Shown here: one piece after another, positions 1 through 12,500 of the stretch
Layout of the letters: every line of letters begins with the position of its first letter
Numbering within the stretch: position 1 is the stretch's first letter
Origin: Enoplolaimus lenunculus
Taxonomy: Eukaryota; Nematoda; Enoplea; Enoplida; Thoracostomopsidae
Length of the DNA stretch: 64,000 bases
Assembly (NCBI GenBank): GCA_030248215.1
Contig: JASANG010003092.1
Coordinates: 434,001 to 498,000, forward strand
Direction of reading: 5' to 3'
Made by a program: the position numbers and the translations under genes
The notes under the pieces: model-generated
Told to the model about the DNA's origin: nothing
Databases searched by the model: none
The model's input: only the letters and a program-made list of their open reading frames with translations

Positions 1-596
1 AATTGCATGATTCAAACCAATGACATTTTCTCCATCAGAAACAAATTGAATTTTAAATCCACCCGATGTATGGTCACTAATAATCACAATAGAACCTGAG
101 CCAACCTCCTTAAACAGTAAACAGTACACCAAAATCCAACAAAAACAAAACGACTACATATATATTCATTTTTGTTTTGAATGTTTTAGCTCTTCAAAGT
201 TTGTTATAGTATTACGCTCTTAGCATTACTCAAACGCATACCCCAAAACTGCAACTTCAATGTACACTCTAGAGTATCAAAACTGTCACAAAAGATTAAA
301 GATGAGACCTTAAAAACCCATTCTGCTACCAGCACCACGTACTCTATGAAACAAACATACCTTCAGTGGATTGCCTTCGTACAGGGTCACTTGACGTTCA
401 AAAATTACTGGTTGCTGTGTTGCCAGAGTGGTCATCATTCTACCTGGTGAAATTCCGCTAAATTGGCTCCCACACGCCGATAGTGCTGAAATGGTATTGT
501 TATTGATACGATCAGATTCAGCAAGCAACTGTTCATCAGAGACATCGCCAGCTCCTCTATTTCGCACCACTTGGTCAACTTCGGGAGGACTTTCAT
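1..596 (-). CDS. Nup358 divergent fourth Ran-binding domain (partial)
   Basis: Exons 361-596 and 1-108 (open at the edge). [20 protein letters not shown] followed by [16 protein letters not shown] aligns with the RanBD core (KLYRFD, EWKERGVGDIKIL, GKYRLVMRRE). The Trp and Arg of WKERG are missing and MRRE is replaced by VSDGE; NHAI stands where CANHYI is expected. Position after the IR module matches vertebrate RanBD4. Ran binding is doubtful. Confidence 0.65.
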
Positions 597-3500
597 CTAC
601 AAAATTATTGTAAACCAGTAACCATAAAAGAGTCAGAAACAGTATTTTGTTTATACGTCACAAACACTACAACTTTTTATTGATGTGTTGTGCCCTCCAT
701 GTCAAATAAAACATGGATGTGCCGATACGAAAATTTTTGCCGATGCCGATGTTTATTTTGAAAATTTTTTAGACGCACCGATATACGCAAACAAGTGAAA
801 CTATTGATAGCATTCCAGCTAAGTGTTTGTAAAAGAAGTATCGGTAAAGAATCGACATTCTTTGCAGCACCGATGCCGGTATTCACGAAAAGTGCCGATT
901 TTTACCGATGAAGATGCCGATTAATCGGAACATCTCTTCAGTAAAACAGTACTTATCACTACTCATACCGCAGCGACAAGTATTAATTTAGTTCATTTAC
1001 AGTAGAACAAAATACCAATTCCATGCAAGATAACAAAATCTTTGCATCATCCACAGGTTTATTTACAACACTTAGATCCTGAATATTCTGCGCTAACGCA
1101 CTGCTGTAGGGTACACTGAACGCAACACACAATCCTGAACAAAAGCGTAATCCTGTGCAATCAAAAAATATTTGCTCCATGTTTCATACAACAAAATTAT
1201 GACATCAAAGCCGCCACGCTACTACAAGCGGCGGTGTACAAATACAAATATTTAGTTCGTATATGCATGTTCGATGAAGGCATAACCGGATACAAAAAAC
1301 CTGACATTTTGGAGCATATTTACACAAAAGTGAAAACTTATTCACGTTAATTTAGTAGTACTTGCTATTATTTTGTTTTTACAAAAGTTTTAATATTAAT
1401 TAGATTTCTTTATCTGGGAACCGGACACTTACCACCACCGTCTGAGTCATTCTGGCACCCTCGGCATCCTGTACAGCGATCGGTGCTATTTTCATAAGCA
1501 TAAAAATGCGACGGTAAACCATACCGTTCGGCACGTTCACGTTGCTCGTTGGTTACCCACCGCGACTCACCAATTATTTCTACTTCGTGCTCGCTGCTTG
1601 AATTGGATTGATTGCGTCTTGAGTCCACCGTCAATGACAACGGTGGCTGTTGATCGGCTTCTGGTTTTGATAACCTGTCTGAAAGACTAGCACCCACGCA
1701 GTGTGAACAGTGCACGTTACTGTCACTGGCTAAAGTCAGGAAAAATTTCAAGCCTGGGGCACGACATGGTGTTATAAATTTAGTAGATGGCATGCGTACA
1801 TGATGTGCAGCGCAAGTTCTGCACTTGAAATTAAACAAGACTATTACTATTTTTTATAAACTTTAGAAATTTTGCAAGGGATGGAAGGGAAAGTTCCCCT
1901 GCATACGCTTTGCTGATGTAATACTTAATCTGCGAAGTTTTATTAATAAATAACCTTGCAGAATATAAAAAGCTTTCGGATGGTGTTTCAAATCATATTT
2001 TGAAATCTATTGCATTTAAAATAGGGTTTAAAATGTTTTACCCAAAATTAACTAATTTTAATACTCAGCAAACAACATGGCTATTATGCGAGCAAATTTC
2101 ATAAAACCCAAGCCCAGGTTGTCTAGCTGACAAAGAGACCGAGACCAGCAAAGTAGCAAACTAAAAGAAACAAGATAAACCTAAAATCAGGAGCCAAATG
2201 ACTCTATAAAGTAAATAACGTACCTGCTGCTTCCGTCACGCTTTCAGTTGATTTCTTTCCGAATAGCGAATTGAAAGTTACGCTTTCACCGGATAAAACA
2301 TTGCCACCGCCGAATAAACTAGACGCTGGTTTTGGAGTTAGGTCACTAGCGGTCGAACTAACACCAAATAACCGTGAAATGGATCCTGATGTCGTTGCTA
2401 CTGTAGGTGATCCTGTAACACGAAACGAATCTGGGAACACAGGTTTAATGATTTGTACCTTTCTCAACCCATGTTAATTTTTAGGTCTTGTTCACTAAGC
2501 ATAAACCTAAACCTAAGCTTAAACCTAAACCTTAACTTAAGCAAAAGCCTGAACATAAGCCTCCCAGTCGCCCAACGGACAGTCTTCAAAAATAACATTG
2601 GATGCTTCCGTGTAGTACAAAAGATATTGCCCTGAATAAACTTTGAAATTTAGTTAAGAGCATACCTGAATTGGTCGAGGGACTACCAATTTTGAACGAA
2701 AACCCAGCCAGACATTCGCTTTTTGTTTCTTTGTTCGCACCATGATCAGAAGCGGTTGAACCAAAAACGTTTGGTGAACTTGCGTTAGTGTCGGCAGGTT
2801 TTAACGGCGACGCGCCAGGAGTTATGCTTGCCGTGGATTCCGTCCAAGTCTGAAACAACGTAATAACAGTCGTAGTAGAACTACATGTACTGAACGAAGC
2901 TCGGACATACTTGTGAAATAATTTAAAAAGTTTTAATTTACGCTTAACTAATTTAGCTAATATGCAAATTAACTATTAGCTAACTATTCAAATCTTGGAG
3001 GTTTATAAATAATTGGTTCACATTTCTCACACCCAAAAACACTTTAGTACTGAATTTGATTGCTAGTAACCGTAATAATCAATGAAATAATATAAAAAGT
3101 CTTAATGATGCTTAACTAATTGACCTAATATGCAAATTAGCTATTAGCTAAATATTTAATTATCGGCTCTGAAGGTTTAACGACAATTTGTTCTGGTTGC
3201 TCGCGCCCAAAAACCCTTCAGTGACCCTAATAATCAAAGAAATTAGTTAGAAAGTCTTAATTTAGGTTTATTAATCAAGCTAATATGCAAATTAGTTATT
3301 GGCTATCTATTTAACTATCGGTTTTGTAGGTTTGTAAACATATTATTTATACTTTAAGCAGCCGAAAACCAATTAGTACTGAATTTGATTGCTTGAAACC
3401 CTAATAATCAGTGAAATAATTTAAAAAGTCCTAATTTAAGCTTAACTAATTAAGCCAATATGCAAATTAGGTATAAGCGAAATATTCAATAATCGGTTTT

Positions 3501-6500
3501 GGAGGTTTATAAATATTTTACTCTGATTTCTCGTACCCTGTAACCCTTTGGTGCCGAAATTAGATTGCTTGTAACTCTAATACTTAGTGAAATACAGTAA
3601 AAAGTGCTAATTTAGGCTTAACAAATTACTCAAATTAGCCTGTAGCTAATAAACGGCCTAAAGTTTTAAAACTCCAATGCAAAGTTAACACCCCAGGATA
3701 GAAAGCTTTCAAACAAAAAAAGTTTGTCAAAATCGGTTCAGCTCAGCGTTCCTGAGATTATTTTCGGACGGACGGACCGACGAACGGATGGACGGACGAA
3801 TGGACCGACAGACTTACACCTTTCGACACCCGAGCGCAAAATATAAAACGCTTCGCGTTTCGCTCCGCTCAATAAATCATTATCTGACTGGTAAATTCCT
3901 AAACCGATGGTACCAAAAAACTTAACCAGAGATGTAACTGCAGTTAAGAAACCATTAACTGGAAAACCTGGGTGAGTGTCAGAAAAAGTAGGTACGTTAA
4001 TCGAATTCCCATCATTACTGACATCACAAAACACGGGACGAAACCGAAAATAAATTCTCATAGAATGACAATTTAACGTTTAAATGACCATGACATTTTA
4101 GCGATTTAACTGAAAACAGAGATTACAATATGCGATAAAGTCAGTGTGCTCCAATGAGGCTTGAAACATCATATGACATACCTAAAAGCAATATTGCACA
4201 AAAAATACCACGGAACACGCTATTTTTTACACAAACACATGATCCCTCATACCTTACGGAACAATTCTGCAACAGAAGCGTCTTTAAACCGAATGGTAAA
4301 CACTTTCATTTCTAGCTCATTTTCCGAAAAATCGTTCGCTGCAAACGTAAACGCTCGCTCGCCCTTCGCTGTCACTGTCATCTCCGGCTTAATGATAAAA
4401 TTGCAAGCAAGCTTTAAAATCTGAAATAAAATGACATAACACGCGTCATGTGTTGAAATTGAACAATACACTACAGGTTGTACATAAATTGCTTAGTAGT
4501 AAAATGCTATATATAACCTACCAACTGAACACTAGGTAGCGCCATAGTCAAATTTAATTTAAGTAAATCTGCAACCGCAACGCCAAGCAAACGACGTTTA
4601 GAAAAGGTTCATAGTTCTGATAAGCTGACCATCTGTACATTAAGTTATATTTTTAAACAGGTCATTTATCTTCAATAAATAACTATTGGAAATGTGATCC
4701 AACGAATACCTGATAACCATTTACTTCGAGTGTTTAAATTATTGCAATTATTGGCATATTTTACTCGCCGTTAGGCACTCTAAATAAAACAGGCACAGGT
4801 ACAACATAAGAAGTTTTCTAGTACGTACTTTCTCACGACGCATCAAGCCCCGTAAATTTCCAGAATTTGGATGCTGAAGGATTTTGAAAATACCTTCACC
4901 GCGTTCTTTATGAGCACCGTCTACAAACTGATAGAGCTTTGCAGGTGCTTCAAACAAAGCTATTTCTTCTTCCTCACCTACAAAAACACAATATGCGAAC
5001 TAAATTGTATACAGCTGCACTACTACCACACAATAAATTTTGCAGCACTTAAACAAACCACTAGTTACCATGTAAACTTTACCTAGCCTAAACTTGCTAT
5101 CTTCAGTAAAATCATCAGCAGTTGGCAACCAGATAAGAAATTAGGTTTTCACAGTTAGTTAACGTCGAACAGCAGGCAAAATTGACCACAGGTAACCAGA
5201 CAAAAATAGCAATTAAAAGTTTAGACACAACTACGTATTCAAGTATATACCTAGTTTAGCAATGAAAGCGTAAAACATAATGCGTTTGTTTGCTAGAATG
5301 AAATATGCTACTTTTTTGTATAAAAAATTACATTTACCGGTCGGCGTTTCTTGCTCTGGCACAAACATAACAGGTTCATAGTGAGGGTCATATCCATCGT
5401 CAACATCCGGCTCGTTCTCGCCGTCATGTTCCCTATCGACCCCGGTGGCACTTATCAGAGGCGTAGTTGACGTAACATTACCAAGTCCCGGACTAGCAGA
5501 TGCTGTTGAAAGACCAAAAGAAATCGACCGCATGCTGCCTAAAATACTGCATCAGTGTTTCGCATTATTAGCTAGTACCATTACGAACCAGGGAGGAATA
5601 GACCGGATATTAAATTTGCCGGATACCAGAACAGGAATTTCGATTCCCATTTAAATCCAGTTCTAGTTTCGATTGCAGGTATGGCCGGAATAGTAGCTCT
5701 GCATCCTTTCTAACATGTTTTATTGTCATTACGCGCGAAAACTACCTGTCGTTCTGTTACGTTTCATAACAACCGATTCTTATATTAGTTCTAAGCTCAC
5801 ATTTGTTATATATGGCATGAAAATTATCATAAAACCTGAATAGAAACACTTGAAACATTTATCGCACACTAAACACATAATGACTCGGCTATGTAAAATG
5901 TATGGGCTCGGAAAATTTACAGTTGCGTTTCTGGTTCCGATATAGTTCAATTTTCGCTTTACACCCTGCCAGATACAGCTTCTAAATTTGTACACTGTTT
6001 GCAGTATTTGAGTCGTGCAGAAGTATGTTTACTGATTTAAAATTAATTGTTAGCTTGGGATGTTTCATTTCAGTGGGTGTTCAGACCTTAAACTTTTAAA
6101 CTAGCCCGAAAAGCAGTTAATTTTCTACTGGATACCAGAACCAAATACGGATGCTGCAAATCCGATCGAACCCTGCGTAACCAAAAGACCCACAACGCAT
6201 AAAGTAATTCCTTACACAATCTTATTTATGATAAAACTTCAAGTGCGTACAAAGATCTAAATCGCTCGCTAAAGCAGAAATAATCTCACTGAGCAAGCAA
6301 CAGCGTCAAGACAAAACTAAATTTTGACTACCACTCACTAAAGTTAATGTTTCTTCCAACAAAGCAAAAACAAGGTTTCAACAGGGTAGCCCTAGTCGCA
6401 AAAAATACTAAATGATGACCTCTATCACCTCCCACAAAATGTAATTTCTTTCATGCTGATTAAAAAACCGTAAAACAGCTAATACATTGCGAACACAAAC

Positions 6501-9500
6501 ACAAAGGGTGTAAAACGAACCTAAACTTCCGGAAGCTTTTAGTTCAGCGGAACTCGCACAATCAGCTGACCCGTCGCCTGATCTAGTCACAACAGGCTTT
6601 GTTGATGATCCATCAGTTATACCAAGACCAAACGAAAACCCGGCTGCACCCAATCCGCTGCTATTCGATTGTGGTTTCCACAAATTTTCGACTAACTGTG
6701 GCCCGCCAAGAGATTTGACTTCGTCGGCAGTACCTTCCTTCCCGGTCCCACAACATGGGCAGGTTGAAACGGACGGATCATTTTTGACCATACACCCAGA
6801 GCATTCCCATTTCATCGCGTCACCAGCTACAATTGCCGCGTATGACAAAGCACCATCACCAGATTGCGAGGCTGCGTTTGTATCCACAGGTGCGATGGGC
6901 GTGGCAAGACTAGCGGTTAATTTTTGTGTTCCGCAGGAAACAGAAATTGATTCTTCAAACACCTAAAGCACAACTATATGCACATAACAAGGTTAGCATA
7001 AAACTAACATAACAAAAGGTATGAAAAAACAAAAACCTTGTTAGATAATAAGCAAACAAACATGCAAGCAAACAAACGCTCAGACATGTAGAACAAAATA
7101 ACAAACAGCTTAATTCCGGACAGAACGTTAAACTTACCCGCTTAAATGTGTCTGCCTGATCTTTTGTTTTGAACTTGATTGCAAGCGTCTCGTTGGAAAC
7201 TTCGTTTTCAGAATAATCTGCAGCCTGCCAGATAAAAGCTTTGTCCGACCTAAAACACAACCTACGTACAGTATGAAACAAAATTGCAAGTAACGCACCG
7301 AATACGCTGGCACTTTTTAAAGTGCTACATTGAAGTTCCAACGTCATGCTCGAGGTCTAGGTGTAATAATAAATTTCTTTATCTTAAAAAAATCAAAAAG
7401 CGATAATCATCGAAGAAAGCTTTTGAAGCATTCTATATCTTGTTTACATACTGACCACCTTAGTTGCATCACGCACTGGCACTGGAGATCTTAGAATTTT
7501 GTCCCATGAGATGGGTTTTGAATATATTTTTAAAGTGATTATCACTCAATTTTTCGGCCTGAAAATTCAGCTGCCTATATAACAGACATTTCGGGTGGCA
7601 GCCCCTCTCCTTGAACCTTTCCTGCGCATTTGAAAAATCAAGCAAAACGACCGCTTCAATAAAACTGAGTTAATTATTGTACCAAGCGTTGTGAAATATC
7701 TCTTCACCTGGTTGATAATCTCACCTTTCCATTGGCTTCAATACCATATCTTTGACAATGCGGTGGTTAGCGCATACTTTGAGTACTTGCTCGCGTCGCA
7801 TTACTACCCGTCGTGCGCCAGTTTGAGGGTTTGACAAAATTTTAAATTGTCCCACGCCACGTTCTTTGAACGATTTTGTATCGCAGTCAAAACGGTACAA
7901 TTTTGCACGTTCACAAAATAAAATCTAAAATAAACGCAACGGCATAACTTAGCCTAATTTATTAACACAACGCATCGTGTCGCGCAATCTGATTATCACT
8001 CACTAAATTACTAAAATAGTTCCCAGTGAAATTGAAAAACATACGAAAACAGTTACAAAACAAAACACATCCGATATCAAGCTATTAGCTTAATGTGCAA
8101 AGTTTTAAATATTAAGAAGCAGCTGCAAAAAATTCTTCCAATACCCAAAGGTTATTGTTCCATTTTTTAGCATCTCATTAAGAACTTGATATTCCAAAAT
8201 TTGAATTTGAAATACAACACAAATTACCTCTTCTCCTTCTTCACCAGTTTTCACTTCAATCAAATCCGGTAGTGGCACAACAGGAGCAAATTCAGCATCC
8301 GGCTCGTAGTAATCTTCGTCTTGATGACCTGAATGGTTGTGTCCAGGAGACTTAGAGCCATCCTCGGTGCCACCAATAACAGCATTCAATTCGCCACTAT
8401 CACTGCCTTTGGACGTAGATTTTTGGCCACCAAATACATGAAACATGTACGACAGAATAATCACAAATAACGGTTTTTATAATAAGTTCAGCGGTTTATA
8501 AAAGATACTTAGGCAACTTATCACCGCCGATATCGTTGTATCTAGATTTTTGGCCACCAAAAACCTGAAACATGTATAATAGACTCAAGAAATCAGATTT
8601 TCCAAAAAGTCCAGGTATTATAATAAAAAGTTCAAATTTTTATACGAAACACCATTACCAAAACACTCATGACATTTACGAGAAAACACAGAAGCAAAGA
8701 GTGTACTGGCACTTCGTACTTGCTTATTTAAAACACAGGTTCAAGAAAAACTTAACATCAGAGAAAAACTGGTCGTAAGCTTACCAACGATCCAGCGCCA
8801 GGAAATTGGGATAGTCCTTCGCCGAAGCTAGTAGCATTAGAAGCAGAAGAATGCGACACACCTGGCAATTGTTTCGAAGAATCTTGAAAATTGCGTGCCA
8901 TAGACGCAAATGAAAGAGATGACGTCTGTGAAAAAGTGCTTCCAAAAACTGGTGCAGATCCTAAAATTAATTTGACGATCGTAAACGTAAAAGCTTAAAT
9001 GTCAATTATACTTGGATTCAGGCCTAAATTTTGCTACGTGTAAATAAACAATGCGAAACAAAGGGGCAGAGGACTACAGGAATCATCAAATTATAATGTC
9101 GTATGCACATCCTACTAATGGTCTGCAAAGAATCGGATAAAAGCACAAAAATTCACTTTTAATTTATTTTGCTTGCCTTTTTACGCCGATTTAACAAATA
9201 CCTTTGCAAAAGCGTATTTCGAAAATCTAGCAGACATTTTAAAATAGCCAACGGTGCTGTCCCTAACGCCTTAAATACCTCCAACTGGAGGCTTCACGGC
9301 AAACGTGGACACAAAATTTTAAAACGAGGATTTGCTGCATCAAACTTTTAATTTGTCAAAATAAACATCGGCTAGATTCTAGCTGACTTCACTCGCGACA
9401 TTTATTCTTCCCTATCATCCCCTGTTGTTATTTTTAATTACTCAGAGGTACTGTTCTAATACCTAATCCTCGAAAACGGCGGTTCGACCCGATCCACGTC

Positions 9501-12500
9501 CCTAGAATGGGCCTTTTGGGAGTTCTGCAAAACTATCCATCATGTTATCTCAAACAATTTTGTGCTCTCGGCGCAATTCAGGTTACGCATCCGCATATGC
9601 GCTCTTTGTTCTAGGGTCGGCTTGTGGGAGCAAAAACACACTAGCCGGAAAAGGGCTTATAAGTTTTGGGAGTCCCTCACATGAGTTTGAGGGATCCCTC
9701 ACACCCTAGGCACGGCACTGATAGCCAAGAACAGACTTGCGACGAGCAAAAATTCAAATGTTGTGACATAACTGAGCATTCGCTGAGCCTCTGTAGTGCA
9801 TGGACGAACGCTGAGCGCGCGTATAAACCACGAAAAAGATATCTTTAAACTTTAGAAAAATACTAACCCGAGGGAAACCCAAATCGTACGACTGAAGGCA
9901 TGGGACTGAACGAACCGGGTATAAATTGAAGTGGGAGCTTCCGATCAGCTGGAGAATCAGGGACGGGCTGTCGCGGTGAAAAACAGACACCGAGACTCGA
10001 GACAGAGATCTTACTACCACGACTGGCCATGGAAAAGTTTCGGTCTCGGTCAATTTTTGGTCATTACCAAAATAAAATTTTCAGAATAAATTCTTTCTTA
10101 CGCCTTTGTCGTAGTTTTTTGTGTTTTTCAGAATATCTGCTTGTAATTATATCATAACAATGAAAATGCATAGGTTCACAGAGAAATTGTATTTGCCAGA
10201 TGATATTACTTCCTTCAATAATATTTACTTCTACTGTTTACAAATTTACCAGCATGTGCTAAATCCTCGACTTCAGGTCTCGGTTCGAAACCACCACGAC
10301 CGAAAACTGCCAAATACCGAAACTTGCTGAGACCAAGACTCCCACCGACTCATACTTGCTGCAAGCTCACCTGTTGTAACTTTTGGCGCACTGGTTACGC
10401 TCGAAAGTGCGCCAGCAGGATTAATTGTCGTGTTCGAAAAAGAAAATGAACTAAAAATGCTGCTTGTAGTTGATGCTACGCTATCGGTTTCCGTCATCAC
10501 AGAGATTGTTGTTGCCGTTGCTGTTGTTCTTGCTGTAGTTGTAACCGCCTGAAAAAGATTACACTAACAGCGTACTGCACCGTTCACATTATCCACAACC
10601 TAATATAGGCGGATATTCATTGATAAAAACCAATCGCAGATAAGATTCGCAAAAAATCCCCTTCTAGCGCCCCTACACTATACAAAATCTTACATCCCAA
10701 AACTACGTACATATCAGAACCCACACAAATTTCGGATTCGGCGAAAATTGACAGTTCGGTTTCGGTTGTGAAAAAACCGAATCCAACAATGTTGGACAAA
10801 ATATGCTTACATTTTGTCCAATTAAAGTGGTCATGTTAAATCGATTTTATTACTAGCGGAATGGAATTTAGTACTAGATTCGTTAAGTGACTAAAATCAA
10901 ACAAGCAAAAATTTTGGAACTTGGACAAAATGGTCGATCGCTCAATGAGTTCAATACCTCAAAATACCAACATTGCAATATAGCTATGCGGGGAGATAGA
11001 TAACGTCAGCTTCTGCAACATACCATGATAGGTAGCTCGCTTTACGCACGGTCTGAGATTGACTAAAATATGAATTATCGATATAATTATCGATTAAGAT
11101 TTGGCAAATTAGCAATGGATTCGCAATCGGCACAAATCACAGATTTGGATGTTTATTTATCCTAAATACGAGGGTGCGACCGTAGACCAAAAAATGCTGA
11201 AGCCGGATAACTTAACATGCGGTTACAGCCGGATAATTAATTCAAATGTTATACTAAACGGCATTGAAATATCAGAACGTATCTAACACTTCTTTCTTCC
11301 GTGACTTAAGATACCCAAAATCTTTACACGACAAAGCTTAACGGCTCATGCAACACTTCCGTGACTTCAGATTTCCAAAATCTTTACGCGACAAAGCTTA
11401 ACGTCTCAGGCAGATCAGAGTTTTTTGTGCATTTTACGGTGCATTTGCACACCTTTGCTTGACAAGGCGCACAGATTTTTGAAAATGCTCATCGAAATGC
11501 ACAGTAACGTAAGCTGAAGCCGAAAATCAGTTATCAGGAAATAAATATACTAAATAATTATAGAAAACATTCCAGCTCACTATCAAGTATAAAAACTATT
11601 GACAATTTTTTCAGCGCCGATGTCTATATATATACTTATATATTCAGTCTGTTCGTTGTGTGAAATCAATAACTACGTTAATTTAAGTACCTAGCATTTT
11701 GTATGTGTGTTGTGACCTAAGAACTAGAAACCAGTCATTCAAAGTCATCATACATAAAAAGCAAAAAATGCACAAGTGAATTCCATTATGCGCAGTTCAG
11801 TTTGAAAATGCACATAATGTTTGCACACGTCGTACATTTGAAAAAAATACCCTGATGCAGATGCATTTTAAGATTAAGGCTATCCGCGTGCCGCCGCACT
11901 ACACCGCGCGCTGCTATGCGTTGCTTACGAAAACATACGCAAAATCTATTTAGTGGCATGACATGCGACAATTTATATAAATAAAATTGTGAAGGTGCAC
12001 GAGCACATAAAAATATTTACAACACAATTATGACAGAAAAATATATGTAAAAGTAAGTAAATCAGTTCTATGGCAATTGACATAAATATAAAATGATGAA
12101 GTTTTAATTTGTTGAAGTTTTTAAACAAACATCCGGAAAATTTAAATATCGGAACCGGATGTCGATTTTTTACCAGAGACACATAGTTTTCCGAGAGCTG
12201 CGGAAAAACAGATTCAAGGAATTGCAGCTTAATGGCAACAACTAACCGTTGGCTTGTTATCCGGCGACACTGCTATCACTGGCGGTTGCGTAAATGAAAA
12301 TCCACCAAACGTAAACCCACCGCGTGTTGTTGAAATCCCTCCAGCTGTGTCTATAGTTGTTACTGGAACAACACACGGTGAACTAGAGTTGCTCGAAGAA
12401 GTAGGTGTCGCGTATAAGCTTGAGTTCACACCGCTAACGCTTTCAACTTCGGTCGGCGTTGAGAACAATCCGCCAAACGAGCTTCGGGTACCTGCTAATG

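Noticed and set aside
3738-4061. Extra Nup358 exon reading [17 protein letters not shown]
   Set aside because: The acceptor-like AG gives the wrong phase, and exons 4253 and 2849 join in frame without it; it also runs into repeat copy A.
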